Counted from the stretch's first letter, positions 42,680 to 52,047 are shown. The stretch: DNA of 61,746 bases from JABCPE02 sp963506915 (GCA_963506915.1 CAUORE010000007.1:1-61746), one strand, 5' to 3'. Notes: generated from the sequence alone by a model not told the origin. Program-made: numbers and translations.

Positions 42680-44611
42680 CTACGCATCTATATTAGCATA
42701 GACTGCGTTCTTTTCTATAAATTCTCTTCTTGGCGGAACTTCATCTCCCATCAACATAGAGAAAATTCTATCAGCTTCTCCTGCGTTTTCTATAGTCACC
42801 TGTTTTAGGATTCTATTTTCTGGGTTAAGTGTAGTTTCCCAAAGCTGTTCTGCATTCATCTCCCCAAGACCTTTGTATCGCTGGATTTCCACGCCCCTGC
42901 CATCCGCAGAAAGTTCTTTGGTAAGCTCCTCTCTCTCCTTATCATTCCATGCATAGAGTTTTTTATTTCCTCTCTTCAGAAGATATAGCGGCGGTGATGC
43001 GATATATACATACCCATTCTCTATAAGCTCTTTCATGTAACGGAAGAAGAAGGTAAGAATAAGCGTAGAAATATGCGAACCATCTATATCGGCATCGGTC
43101 ATAATCACTATTTTATGGTATCTTAGTTTAGACAAGTTTAGTGCTTTACTATCCTCCTCTGTTCCTACAGAAACCCCGAGTGCCGTATAAATATTTTTAA
43201 TCTCATCATTATCATAAACCTTATGAAGCATAGATTTTTCCACATTTAGAATCTTACCTCTCAGCGGTAAAATCGCTTGGAAATTTCTATCTCTTCCTCC
43301 TTTGGCTGTTCCTCCCGCAGAGTCTCCCTCTACTAGGAAAATTTCGCTTATAGATGGGTCTTTAGATGAACAATCGGCTAATTTCCCTGGCAGACCAGAC
43401 CCTCCCAATGGCGATTTTCTCTGCACCATTTCACGGGCTTTCTTCGCTGCCTGACGAGCTTTCGCCGCTAAAACTACTTTTTGGACAATCTGCTTGGCTT
43501 CGTTTGGATTTTCTTCAAGGAAGTTAGAGAGCATCTCTCCCACTATCTTATCCACTGCACCAGAAACTTCGGAGTTCCCAAGTTTAGTCTTAGTCTGTCC
43601 CTCAAACTGAGGCTCCATTACTTTCACGGAAATCACCGCTGTAAGCCCCTCACGGAAGTCATCTCCTGTCACTTCCACTTTTTCTTTCTGTGGAATTCCT
43701 AGTTCATCAGCATATTTTTTGAGCGTTCTAGTCAAAGCTCTTCTAAAACCAGCCAAATGAGTTCCTCCCTCATGCGTGTTAATATTATTTACATAAGAAT
43801 GCAGGTTTTCGTTGAACGAAGTATTATATCTCATCGCTACTTCCACAGGGATATCATCTCGCTCTCCTTCCATGAAGATAACATCCATTATCCCCTCTCT
43901 GTTTCCATCGATGAATTCTACAAATTCCTTCAGTCCTCCTTCAGAATAAAAAATTTCGCTTTTAAATTCTCCGTTTTCCTCTTTTACTCTTTCATCTGTA
44001 AGAGTAATGGTAATACCTTTATTAAGGAAAGCCAACTCGCGAAGACGAGCCGCCAAAGTATCATAGTTATATACTAATTCATTAAAAATAGATCCATCTG
44101 GCTGGAAAAACACCTCTGTTCCAGTAATCTCTGAAATACCAATTTCCTCAACATTCCCAAGAGCCTTACCTTGTGAATATTTCTGCTGGTAGATTTTGCC
44201 ATCTCGCTGAACAGTAGCTATCAACGATGTAGAAAGTGCATTCACACACGAAACCCCTACACCATGAAGCCCTCCAGAAACCTTGTAAGAATCTTTATCA
44301 AACTTACCTCCCGCCCCTATTTTGGTCATTACCACTTCTAGAGCAGATTTTTGTTCTTTCTCGTGGAAATCCACTGGAATACCACGCCCATTATCTCTTA
44401 CAGAAATACCATTTCCTTCATGAATAGTTACCGAAATAGTATCACAATATCCTGCCAAAGCCTCGTCTATAGAGTTATCCACCACCTCATAAACCAAGTG
44501 ATGAAGCCCTCTAACCCCCACATCTCCAATGTACATTGACGGTCTGAGACGCACATGCTCTATACCTTCCAATGCTTGAATACTACTCGCTGTATACTGT
44601 TTTTCGCTCAT
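42680..44611 (-). CDS. gyrB: DNA gyrase subunit B
   Basis: ATPase subunit of DNA gyrase, 643 residues, the size without the E. coli-type insertion. The GHKL ATPase domain shows EHVRLRPSMYIGDVGVRGLH, VVDNSIDEALAGYCD and GGLHGVGVSCVNALS. The transducer domain follows, then TOPRIM with EIFLVEGDSAGGTAKGGRDR and IMTDADIDGSHISTLIL. The C-terminal tail QRYKGLGEMNAEQLWETTLN is present. The GyrB rather than ParE assignment rests on overall similarity. GyrA is not in the window. A minus-strand TATCTTTG (44637-44644) lies 26 bp upstream. Confidence 0.95.
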   Translation of the reverse strand: MSEKQYTASSIQALEGIEHVRLRPSMYIGDVGVRGLHHLVYEVVDNSIDEALAGYCDTISVTIHEGNGISVRDNGRGIPVDFHEKEQKSALEVVMTKIGAGGKFDKDSYKVSGGLHGVGVSCVNALSTSLIATVQRDGKIYQQKYSQGKALGNVEEIGISEITGTEVFFQPDGSIFNELVYNYDTLAARLRELAFLNKGITITLTDERVKEENGEFKSEIFYSEGGLKEFVEFIDGNREGIMDVIFMEGERDDIPVEVAMRYNTSFNENLHSYVNNINTHEGGTHLAGFRRALTRTLKKYADELGIPQKEKVEVTGDDFREGLTAVISVKVMEPQFEGQTKTKLGNSEVSGAVDKIVGEMLSNFLEENPNEAKQIVQKVVLAAKARQAAKKAREMVQRKSPLGGSGLPGKLADCSSKDPSISEIFLVEGDSAGGTAKGGRDRNFQAILPLRGKILNVEKSMLHKVYDNDEIKNIYTALGVSVGTEEDSKALNLSKLRYHKIVIMTDADIDGSHISTLILTFFFRYMKELIENGYVYIASPPLYLLKRGNKKLYAWNDKEREELTKELSADGRGVEIQRYKGLGEMNAEQLWETTLNPENRILKQVTIENAGEADRIFSMLMGDEVPPRREFIEKNAVYANIDA

Positions 44612-44636
44612 GTATTTTCAAAAATTTAGTGAATTA

Positions 44637-44644
44637 CAAAGATA
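44637..44644 (-). promoter_or_regulatory. -7 element for gyrB
   Basis: Minus-strand TATCTTTG, 26 bp before the gyrB ATG; no clear -33. Confidence 0.45.
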
Positions 44645-44672
44645 CATATTTTTTTGATAAAAATCAGTGTTT

Positions 44673-44700
44673 TTTGAACGAGAAATAAATTTTATATTTG
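44673..44700 (+). promoter_or_regulatory. Promoter of the symporter gene
   Basis: TTTG (44673-44676), 16-bp spacer, TATATTTG (44693-44700). ATG 44717 follows after 16 bp. Confidence 0.5.
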
Positions 44701-44716
44701 GGAAATTTTATAAAAA

Positions 44717-45886
44717 ATGAAAAAAAGCAACAATCTCTTGCTTCAGATACTGATTGCTATTATTTTAGGAATAATTTTTGGGAAATTTGTAAATCAAGAA
44801 TTTTTAAAAATTTTTCTTACTTTCAATGGGCTGTTTAGTCAGTTTCTTGGGTTCTGTATCCCTTTGATTATCATAGGGCTAATAGTCCCATCAATAGGAA
44901 AACTGGGCGGAACAGCCAGTAAAATAGTGCTTGTAACGGCTGGATTGGCTTATTTATCCACGCTTTTAGCAGGTTTTGTTTCTTATGGCGTGAGTATCAG
45001 CACTTTCCCAAGCCTTTTAGAAGGGCAGTCGCTCAGTGATGTTTCAAAAGCTACTGAAATCAAGCCTTATTTTTCGCTGAGCATTCCTCCTATGTTTGAT
45101 GTGATGACGGCGCTGGTTTTGGCCTTTATGGTAGGAATAGGTATTTCTAAAATTCACAATTCTACACTATTACAAGTTTTTGAGGAATTTGAAATTATCA
45201 TCTCTAATGTCATTGCCCGCATTCTTATTCCGCTGCTTCCATTGTATATTTTTGGAATCTTTTTAGGAATGGCACATACAGGCGAAGTTTTCACGATTGT
45301 TTCTATTTTCATTAAAATTATCGCCATTATTTTTGGGCTTCATATTTTGTTTTTGATATTTTTATTTACCATCGCTGGAATTATCGGAAGGAAAAACCCT
45401 TTAAAAATGCTGGTAAATATGATACCTGCCTATATAACAGCTCTGGGAACGCAGTCTTCAGCTGCTACTATTCCTGTTTCCTTACAGCAGACTATCAAAA
45501 ACGGTGTTTCAGAAAAGGTAGCAAAACTGGTCATTCCTCTTTGTGCGACGATACATTTATCTGGAAGTGCCCTGAAGATAGTTGCCTGCACTATCGCACT
45601 GATGGTAGTACAGCAGATGCCGATTGATTTCTTGGATTACGCAGGATTTATTTTCATGCTTGGCATTGCTATGGTGGCTGCTCCTGGAGTCCCTGGTGGT
45701 GCTATTATGGCGGCTATCGGGATTATCGGTTCTATGCTGGGATTTGATGAAAAAAGCCAAGCACTGATGATTTCCCTATATATCGCTATGGACAGCTTCG
45801 GAACGGCGGGAAATGTCACGGGAGACTGCGCAATAGCCGTAATTACGGATACTATTTTGGGTGAAAAACAGAAAACTAACGACTAA
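44717..45886 (+). CDS. Dicarboxylate/amino acid:cation symporter (DAACS)
   Basis: A 389-residue inner-membrane transporter of the GltP/SstT family, which imports dicarboxylates or amino acids with Na+ or H+. Eight hydrophobic helices and two re-entrant loops are suggested. The HP1 serine-rich motif is seen in ALGTQSSAATIPVSLQQTIK, TM7 in CATIHLSGSALKIV, and the HP2/TM8 region in PGVPGGAIMAAIGIIGSMLG and YIAMDSFGTAGNVTGDCAIA. The substrate is not determined. The stop codon abuts the start of the DUF2851 gene, so the genes form an operon. Confidence 0.9.
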   Translation: MKKSNNLLLQILIAIILGIIFGKFVNQEFLKIFLTFNGLFSQFLGFCIPLIIIGLIVPSIGKLGGTASKIVLVTAGLAYLSTLLAGFVSYGVSISTFPSLLEGQSLSDVSKATEIKPYFSLSIPPMFDVMTALVLAFMVGIGISKIHNSTLLQVFEEFEIIISNVIARILIPLLPLYIFGIFLGMAHTGEVFTIVSIFIKIIAIIFGLHILFLIFLFTIAGIIGRKNPLKMLVNMIPAYITALGTQSSAATIPVSLQQTIKNGVSEKVAKLVIPLCATIHLSGSALKIVACTIALMVVQQMPIDFLDYAGFIFMLGIAMVAAPGVPGGAIMAAIGIIGSMLGFDEKSQALMISLYIAMDSFGTAGNVTGDCAIAVITDTILGEKQKTND

Positions 45887-47125
45887 ATGAAAGAAAAGTT
45901 TTTACAAATTCTTTGGGAAAACAAGGTTTTTAATCCGCTCTTGTTCAAGGATACGGATGGAAACCTTATCGAAATCCTAGATTTTGGAAAACTAAATAGC
46001 AATGCTGGTCCTGATTTTCATTCGGTAAAAATAAAAACACAAGGCATCACATTTTTCGGAAATGCTGAATTTCATGTAAAATCTTCGGACTGGCTTCTGC
46101 ACAAACATTCGGAACAGAAAGATTATCAGTCTGTTATCCTTCATATCGTTTTTGAGCACGACCAAGAAATTTCAGAACTGAAAGAAAGAAACATTCCTAC
46201 ACTGGAATTGAAAAACTATATTGAAAACTCTGATTTTCAGCATTATAACTTTGATAAAGAAAAGGATTTTATTCCTTGTGAAGATATTTTCAGCATTAAA
46301 AAAATCCCAAATTATTTTTCCGAAGAAATCGTTTTGCAAAAATTAGAGGAAAAAGACAAAGAAATCAGACAAGAGCTTTTAGCTACAAAGAACGATTACG
46401 AAGCAGTTTTGTTCCAGAGAATAGCCTACTCTTTTGGGCTGAAAGTAAATTCGGAAACTTTCCTACAAATCACACAAAGCATTGATTTTAAAATCATTAA
46501 AAAAGTTTCTCAAAATCCTTTTCAGTTGGAAAGCCTCTTATTTGGAAAAGCAGATTTGCTAAATAATTCGGAAAAAGACAGCCAAAAATGGCTGAAAGAA
46601 TTTGAGTTTTTAAGGGTGAAATTTGGAATAAATGACATCGTTTTTCCTGCTAAATTTATGCGGATGATGCCTGTTTCGTTCCCTACTATAAGGCTTTCGC
46701 AGCTGGCTCAGCTATATTCTCGGCATCAGAAATTATTTTCAAAAATCATCAATGCAAAAAGCGTGGAAGAGTTGAAAGATTTATTCAAAGACATAAAAAC
46801 CTCGGAATATTGGGAAAATCACTATGTTTTCGGAAAGGAAAGCGAAACTAAAACTAAAAAACTTTCAGATGATTTTATAGAAATTATTTTGCTGAATGCC
46901 ATCCTTCCTGTGATTTATTCCTACCACAAGGAAAAAACTGATAATCAAAGAATTATATTTAATTTTTACCAAAACCTAAAACCTGAGAAAAACTCCATTA
47001 TCAAACAATGGAAAAATTTAGGCGCGAAGATAAAATCTGCCCTAGATTCCCAAGCGTTCTTATATTTATACAAAAACTGGTGCAGCCAAAAAAGATGCTT
47101 AGAATGCTGTCAAACACAATTTTAA
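45887..47125 (+). CDS. DUF2851 family protein
   Basis: A 412-residue cytoplasmic protein of the DUF2851 family, characteristic of Bacteroidetes. The N-terminal domain FLQILWENKVFNPLLFKDTD and NSNAGPDFHSVKIKTQGITF, with GNAEFHVKSSDWLLHKHSEQ, is the best conserved part and resembles a nuclease-like alpha/beta core. A helical middle follows. The C-terminus has WCSQKRCLECC, a possible zinc knuckle. The family function is unknown. The start directly follows the symporter stop, and a GNAT gene follows after 16 bp. Confidence 0.88.
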   Translation: MKEKFLQILWENKVFNPLLFKDTDGNLIEILDFGKLNSNAGPDFHSVKIKTQGITFFGNAEFHVKSSDWLLHKHSEQKDYQSVILHIVFEHDQEISELKERNIPTLELKNYIENSDFQHYNFDKEKDFIPCEDIFSIKKIPNYFSEEIVLQKLEEKDKEIRQELLATKNDYEAVLFQRIAYSFGLKVNSETFLQITQSIDFKIIKKVSQNPFQLESLLFGKADLLNNSEKDSQKWLKEFEFLRVKFGINDIVFPAKFMRMMPVSFPTIRLSQLAQLYSRHQKLFSKIINAKSVEELKDLFKDIKTSEYWENHYVFGKESETKTKKLSDDFIEIILLNAILPVIYSYHKEKTDNQRIIFNFYQNLKPEKNSIIKQWKNLGAKIKSALDSQAFLYLYKNWCSQKRCLECCQTQF

Positions 47126-47141
47126 TTTAAATTTAAACCAA

Positions 47142-47669
47142 ATGATTTTTACTCTAAACGACATACAAATACAACCCGCAAAGGGAGAAGAACACGGACA
47201 TATTTTCTCCTCGTACTGCGCTTCCTTCCCTGCTGATGAGCGAAGAGATGAGGAGCAGTTTTACAAGCTTTTAGAAAACCGCCACTGCAAGATTTTGTCC
47301 ATTTTCAAAGGAGAAAATCTCGCTGGATACCTCATTATATGGGATTTTTCGGAGTTTACATTTATAGAGCATTTTGAGATTTTCGAGGCTCTTCGTGGTG
47401 CTAATTTAGGCTCCACCATTCTATCTATTTTGACTGAAAACCTCGGAAACATCGTGCTAGAAACCGAACCCAAAGAGCTGAGCGACATAGCTGAGCGAAG
47501 AGTAGGTTTTTACAAAAAAAACGGCTTCTCTATCTTGGACGAGAGCTATATCCAGCCGAGCTACAGCCAAGATAAAAACCCGCTGAACCTTTGGCTGATG
47601 GGAACCTTTGAGCCTGATAATCTGACTCAGACCATTGCAGAAATTCATAAAATCGTATATCAAAATTAA
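47142..47669 (+). CDS. GNAT family N-acetyltransferase
   Basis: A 175-residue acetyl-CoA-dependent N-acetyltransferase. The fold is shown by a helical N-terminus, the central strand FKGENLAGYLIIWDFSEFTF, then LRGANLGSTILSIL, which fits the acetyl-CoA pyrophosphate loop (R/Q-x-x-G-x-G/A), and ERRVGFYKKNGFSILDES, the usual C-terminal YxxxGF motif. The acceptor is unknown. It lies in a same-strand series DUF2851-GNAT-pyrD with short spacers. Confidence 0.88.
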   Translation: MIFTLNDIQIQPAKGEEHGHIFSSYCASFPADERRDEEQFYKLLENRHCKILSIFKGENLAGYLIIWDFSEFTFIEHFEIFEALRGANLGSTILSILTENLGNIVLETEPKELSDIAERRVGFYKKNGFSILDESYIQPSYSQDKNPLNLWLMGTFEPDNLTQTIAEIHKIVYQN

Positions 47670-47694
47670 GTCTAACCCAATAAAATAATCACTC

Positions 47695-48627
47695 ATGAAC
47701 CTCAAATCTAAAATCGGAAATTACACCTTCGAAAATCCACTGATGAACGCCTCTGGATGCTGGTGCGAATCGGAAGAAAAACTAAATGAACTTCACCTCT
47801 CTGACTGCGGAAGTTTCGTAACCAAAAGTGCCACAGCGAAATATCGCGAAGGAAATCCATCGCCGCGATATGTGGAAGTTCCACTAGGAACTATCAACTC
47901 CATGGGACTGCCTAACGAAGGGCTGGACTATTATCTAGATTATGCCCTAAAATTCCAAGAAAAGCACGAACAAACCATCTTCCTCTCCGTGGCAGGAATG
48001 TCTTTTGAGGAAAATATGGAAATGCTGAAAAAAGTGAATTCATCTGATTTTAAAGGCATTATAGAGCTTAACCTCTCTTGTCCTAATGTCCCTGGAAAAC
48101 CTCAAACAGGCTATGATTTTGAAGCTACAGAACGAATTTTACAAGAAGTTTTTACTTTCATCAAAAAACCTTTGGGCGTAAAACTTCCGCCTTATTTTGA
48201 TATGGCGCATTTTGACAAAATTGCAGAAGTGCTGAATAAATTTCCGCTCCACTATGTGAATTGTATCAACTCCATCGGAAACGGCCTGTATATCGACACC
48301 GAAAAAGAAGAAGTCGTTATCAGACCAAAGGATGGATTTGGCGGAATCGGCGGCGAATACATCAAACCTACCGCTCTGGCTAATGTCCGCGCAATGTACA
48401 CCAGACTAAATAAAAACATCCAAGTCATCGGCTGCGGCGGCGTTCTTACAGGGCAGGATGTCTTTGAGCATATTCTCTGTGGAGCAAGTATGGTTCAGGT
48501 GGGTTCTCAGCTGATGAAAGAAAATCCGTCTATATTCGGGCGACTTCTATCTGAATTAAAAGAAATTATATCCCAAAAAGGCTATCAATCCATAGATGAT
48601 TTCAAAGGTAAATTAAAATCCTTGTAG
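47695..48627 (+). CDS. pyrD: Dihydroorotate dehydrogenase, class 1A-like
   Basis: FMN enzyme oxidising dihydroorotate to orotate in pyrimidine synthesis. At 310 residues and without an N-terminal membrane helix it is a class 1 enzyme. The catalytic Cys is in IIELNLSCPNVPGKPQTGYD. NASGCWCESEEKL and INSMGLPNEGLDYYLDYALK are typical of class 1A (fumarate-using, Lactococcus A type). No pyrK-like electron-transfer gene is adjacent, also consistent with 1A. Cytoplasmic dimer. Confidence 0.9.
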   Translation: MNLKSKIGNYTFENPLMNASGCWCESEEKLNELHLSDCGSFVTKSATAKYREGNPSPRYVEVPLGTINSMGLPNEGLDYYLDYALKFQEKHEQTIFLSVAGMSFEENMEMLKKVNSSDFKGIIELNLSCPNVPGKPQTGYDFEATERILQEVFTFIKKPLGVKLPPYFDMAHFDKIAEVLNKFPLHYVNCINSIGNGLYIDTEKEEVVIRPKDGFGGIGGEYIKPTALANVRAMYTRLNKNIQVIGCGGVLTGQDVFEHILCGASMVQVGSQLMKENPSIFGRLLSELKEIISQKGYQSIDDFKGKLKSL

Positions 48628-48655
48628 TTCATCTGCATGGTTTTTAGTATTTTTG
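48622..48655 (+). promoter_or_regulatory. Promoter of pdxJ
   Basis: TTG (48622-48624), 23-bp spacer, TATTTTTG (48648-48655); ATG 48677 follows after 21 bp. It overlaps the end of pyrD. Confidence 0.45.
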
Positions 48656-48676
48656 AAAAAAATTTAAATCTTTTCA

Positions 48677-49399
48677 ATGACAAAATTAAGTGTAAATATC
48701 AATAAAATAGCGACCCTCCGAAATTCCAGAGGAGGGCTGCTTCCCAGCGTAACGGAAGCCGCAGTGAAAATTCAGGAGTTTGGTGCAGATGGCATCACTA
48801 TCCACCCAAGACCAGACCAGCGCCACATCACAAGACAAGATGTCTATGACCTAAAACCGCTGGTGCATACGGAATTTAATATCGAAGGCAATCCGCACCG
48901 ACCATTCATAGATATGGTTTTGGAAATCAAACCTACACAGGTGACTTTGGTTCCTGATGCGGATAATACCATCACTTCCAATGCTGGCTGGGACACCAAA
49001 ACTCATCTGTATTTCCTGACAGACATTATATCAGAGTTCAAACGAGCTGGAATCAGGACTTCTATTTTCCTTGACCCTAAACCAGAACTTTGTGATTATG
49101 CTGCCAAAACAGGAGCTGACCGCATAGAACTATACACAGAGGCCTATGCTTCTGGATACAAAGCCAATAAAGAGGCGGCTATCAAGCCTTATTTAGAAAC
49201 GGCTGTCCGTGCCAGCGAACTAGGGCTGGGCATCAATGCTGGGCATGATTTAAGCCTTGAAAATCTACGATATTTTGCAGAAACTATCCCAAATTTATTG
49301 GAAGTGTCCATAGGGCATGCACTCATCAGCGAGGCTCTCTACATGGGCATGGAAAACACTGTTCAGGCTTACCAAAAAAGATTAGAAATCGACAAATAA
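48677..49399 (+). CDS. pdxJ: Pyridoxine 5'-phosphate synthase
   Basis: Condenses 1-deoxy-D-xylulose 5-phosphate with 3-amino-1-hydroxyacetone phosphate to pyridoxine phosphate. It is a 240-residue TIM barrel. Conserved segments are LSVNINKIATLRNSRGG, DGITIHPRPDQRHITRQDVY, EFNIEGNPHRPFIDMV and LGINAGHDLSLENLRYF with the catalytic His and Glu residues. Together with serC, which also acts in this pathway, it supports DXP-dependent vitamin B6 synthesis. A DUF721 gene follows after 11 bp. Confidence 0.95.
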   Translation: MTKLSVNINKIATLRNSRGGLLPSVTEAAVKIQEFGADGITIHPRPDQRHITRQDVYDLKPLVHTEFNIEGNPHRPFIDMVLEIKPTQVTLVPDADNTITSNAGWDTKTHLYFLTDIISEFKRAGIRTSIFLDPKPELCDYAAKTGADRIELYTEAYASGYKANKEAAIKPYLETAVRASELGLGINAGHDLSLENLRYFAETIPNLLEVSIGHALISEALYMGMENTVQAYQKRLEIDK

Positions 49400-49410
49400 T
49401 TTTTTCTTAC

Positions 49411-49698
49411 ATGAGAAAGAAAAGAGAATTTCACTCTTCAGAATTGGTAAAAAGTTTGGCCAAAATCTATGGTTTTGATGAGATTTTGGTTTCATTTAAA
49501 ATAAAAGACTTTCTCCGAGAATACTTGGACGAAAGTCTTTTTAACGAAATAGAACAAGTTCGGCTAAACAAAGGCGTTCTCAGCCTAAAAATAAAATCTC
49601 CTTTACTAAAAAACGATTTCCAGATGCGAAAATCGTTCTATGTCAATAAAATCTCTTCTGAACTGGGAATAGAAATCACCCAAATCATCATTCTATAA
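49411..49698 (+). CDS. DUF721 (DciA-like) protein
   Basis: A 95-residue protein of the DUF721 family (MRKKREFHSSELVKSLAKIY, then LVSFKIKDFLREYL and LKIKSPLLKNDFQMRKSFYV). The KH-like fold family includes DciA, which loads replicative helicase in many bacteria. In flavobacteria DUF721 is often next to recF; here it follows pdxJ with an 11-bp gap. A role in replication is inferred from the family. It converges tail to tail on mtgA with no visible terminator between them. Confidence 0.75.
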   Translation: MRKKREFHSSELVKSLAKIYGFDEILVSFKIKDFLREYLDESLFNEIEQVRLNKGVLSLKIKSPLLKNDFQMRKSFYVNKISSELGIEITQIIIL

Positions 49699-50346
49699 CT
49701 ACTCTTGCAGGCGGATATGGTTCATCTGCTTCATTATCCAGCTGTGCTTTCTTTTCAGCGCAGGTGTTGGATTTTTGGGATCGTATTTTTTGGGATTTGG
49801 GAGAACCGCCGCTATCCACGCCGCCTCGCTTTTGGTAAGATTTTTAGCCGATTTCTTAAAATAATACCGCGAAGCCGCCTCCACACCGAAGACCCCCTGC
49901 CCCATTTCTATCGAATTGAGATACCTCTCCATGATGATTTTCTTGTTCCAAACCTTTTCAATCACGAAAGTAAAAACCACTTCCAAGCCCTTCCTGAACC
50001 AGCTTCTATTATTCCAAAGAAAAATATTTTTGGCCGTCTGCTGGGAAATCGTGCTTCCGCCTTGGATTTTTTTTCCTTTTTCATTATTCTCCATGGCTCT
50101 CTCAATAGCTTTAAAATCAAAACCATCGTGTTTATAATAGTTTTGGTCTTCTGATGCTATGACAGCTATTTTCACATAATCCCCCATTTCCTCATAGGAA
50201 ACATACTCGCGGTCTAATTTCTGATATTGAAACAAACCGCCGAGCTGCGTCCATGTGATAATGGGATTAAAAAACCTGCCCCAAACCACCGCTAAAAGGT
50301 AAAATATTAAAATAAAATAAATTATTTTCTTCAAATATTTCAGCAT
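49699..50346 (-). CDS. mtgA: Monofunctional peptidoglycan glycosyltransferase
   Basis: Polymerises lipid II glycan strands at the periplasmic face. The 215-residue chain starts at ATG 50346 (MLKYLKKIIYFILIF); that A is shared with the TGA of the upstream gene. One N-terminal membrane helix (8-24) anchors a GT51 domain: VIASEDQNYYKHDGFDFKAI holds the catalytic Glu, GGSTISQQTAKNIFLWNNRS and NSIEMGQGVFGVEAASRYYF follow. There is no transpeptidase domain, so it is the MtgA type. The overlap with the ATPase gene suggests translational coupling. Confidence 0.93.
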   Translation of the reverse strand: MLKYLKKIIYFILIFYLLAVVWGRFFNPIITWTQLGGLFQYQKLDREYVSYEEMGDYVKIAVIASEDQNYYKHDGFDFKAIERAMENNEKGKKIQGGSTISQQTAKNIFLWNNRSWFRKGLEVVFTFVIEKVWNKKIIMERYLNSIEMGQGVFGVEAASRYYFKKSAKNLTKSEAAWIAAVLPNPKKYDPKNPTPALKRKHSWIMKQMNHIRLQE

Positions 50347-51488
50347 CAAAAACCTATTTTTTTATTTTCTTTTGTAGTGTCTTTTAGTGATTTTTCATCC
50401 ATATTCGTAAGTTCCGCCAGAGAGCGAGGCTCATCTACAGTAATGTCCTTGCCTATTGATTTCAGGTAAGCATTACATTTTTCTACGGTCAGCTCTCGGA
50501 ACTTATATTCTGCTATCAGCCTTCCTTTTCTCAGCAGGGCAGAATCGATTTTGGATATATCCGAATTAAATGTACAAATTAGCTGACATTCAAGCACATC
50601 CGACAGCATTCCGTCCGCTATGTTCAAAATCGAAGAAACCACATCTGTATTGCTGTTGAGCGTGGTTCTCTCCGCAATATAGTTTTCACAATCTTCCAGC
50701 ACCAAAACCGAATTCTGATTATCCACCAAAACTCCAATAAAACTAGGGTCTGTGAGTGAAGAAATCATCGTAGTCGGTATGAAGATGAATTTTTTATTCG
50801 GAATCTGGCTCGTCAGCCATTTGATGTAGTTGGTCTTTCCAGAACCTGCAATTCCATGAAGCAGCACGATTCCTTTGTTTTCATTGGTTATCGTGTGTTT
50901 CACTCTGGTATGTACCTCCATAAAATCATCATTGTACATTAGATCCAAGTCTATTCTGTGAGGTTTTATTGTATGAGTTTTTAGGTCAAAACCTGAATTA
51001 TCTTTCAGCAAAATAGATACTTTGGCTTCTTTAGAAATATATTTTTCAAAATATTCACTGAAAAGTTTTATTAGATTTGCTTTAGTATTAGGAGCATCAT
51101 TTTTATAATAAACATACTCCACACGATACAGTCCCTCCTCAAAAACTTCTGTATCATAGTCATCTGACAAGTCTCTAGTTAATAGTATAAAAACCTCTAA
51201 CTCAGGATGAAAGTAGCACTCCTCGCTCTCATAAAGCTCGTTGGTTTTTGATGAATATTCCATCGTTTGGAAATCCTCACATTTCTGGAAATGAGAGAGT
51301 TTTTCTTTGTGTATAACCAGCTCATCATTACCGATATACAGATTTGCCATAGCATTATTTAACAAAGCTCTATAAGGCGACGAAGTGTGAGAAACATCCA
51401 TCTTGTTATAAAGCTTTACTGCTCCTGCCTCACCATCATACCCCATTAGGTAAAATGGTTTATAAAATTCTGATTCTTTTATTCTCAT
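50346..51488 (-). CDS. AAA family ATPase
   Basis: A 380-residue protein. The N-terminal 190 residues are of unknown type. The AAA domain starts with Walker A GIAGSGKT (212-219), then Walker B VLVLEDCE (261-268), a sensor Asn in LICTFNSD and an Arg-containing LLRKGRLIAEYKF segment, like BCS1/FtsH-type AAA modules. LEVxTRVKHTI-like sequence just before the domain resembles cytoplasmic BCS1-like proteins found in Bacteroidetes. Its target is unknown. It overlaps the mtgA start by one base. Confidence 0.8.
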   Translation of the reverse strand: MRIKESEFYKPFYLMGYDGEAGAVKLYNKMDVSHTSSPYRALLNNAMANLYIGNDELVIHKEKLSHFQKCEDFQTMEYSSKTNELYESEECYFHPELEVFILLTRDLSDDYDTEVFEEGLYRVEYVYYKNDAPNTKANLIKLFSEYFEKYISKEAKVSILLKDNSGFDLKTHTIKPHRIDLDLMYNDDFMEVHTRVKHTITNENKGIVLLHGIAGSGKTNYIKWLTSQIPNKKFIFIPTTMISSLTDPSFIGVLVDNQNSVLVLEDCENYIAERTTLNSNTDVVSSILNIADGMLSDVLECQLICTFNSDISKIDSALLRKGRLIAEYKFRELTVEKCNAYLKSIGKDITVDEPRSLAELTNMDEKSLKDTTKENKKIGF

Positions 51489-51522
51489 ATTTTTAAATTT
51501 AATCTATACTTTAATATTTTGT

Positions 51523-52044
51523 TTATTTTTTCTCTTTATACCAAGAGGAATATTTTACATAATTTTTGCTTATTTGCTGTATTTCAGACTCCATAAGGTC
51601 TTGCGAAACATCTTTTATCTTTTTTGCGGGAATTCCTGCCCAGAGTTCGCCTTCCCTGATGTGTGTCCCCTGCGCAACCACCGAACCAGCCGCCACCACA
51701 GCATGAGACTCTATCAGACAGCCATCCATGACAATAGCGCCCATGCCGATAAGCACATTATCCATTATTTCACACCCATGAACCACCGCATTATGCCCTA
51801 TGGAAACATCATTTCCTATAATGGTCGCATGTTTTTCGTAAGTGCAGTGCACGGTTACATTATCTTGAATATTCACCCTGTCACCGAGCCTGATGCTGTT
51901 CACATCCCCTCTCAATACCGCATTATACCAAATACTACACTCATCGCCCATCACCACATCTCCGATAATCACAGCCGTTTCCGCTAAAAATACATCATCG
52001 CCCACGATGGGAGTTTTTCCTAAAACTTCTCTAATCAAAGCCAT
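51523..52044 (-). CDS. Gamma-carbonic anhydrase family protein
   Basis: A 173-residue left-handed beta-helix protein of the gamma-carbonic anhydrase/YrdA/PaaY group. Hexapeptide repeats are clear: DVFLAETAVIIGDVVMGDEC, SIWYNAVLRGDVNSIRLGDR, NIQDNVTVHC, VSIGHNAVVHGCEIMDNVLI. Zinc-ligand histidines are in VHCTYEKH and GHNAVVH. Many members are active only weakly or not at all as carbonic anhydrases, so the reaction is unsure. Trimer expected. It lies 3 bp after the methyltransferase gene. Confidence 0.9.
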   Translation of the reverse strand: MALIREVLGKTPIVGDDVFLAETAVIIGDVVMGDECSIWYNAVLRGDVNSIRLGDRVNIQDNVTVHCTYEKHATIIGNDVSIGHNAVVHGCEIMDNVLIGMGAIVMDGCLIESHAVVAAGSVVAQGTHIREGELWAGIPAKKIKDVSQDLMESEIQQISKNYVKYSSWYKEKK

Positions 52045-52047
52045 TTT

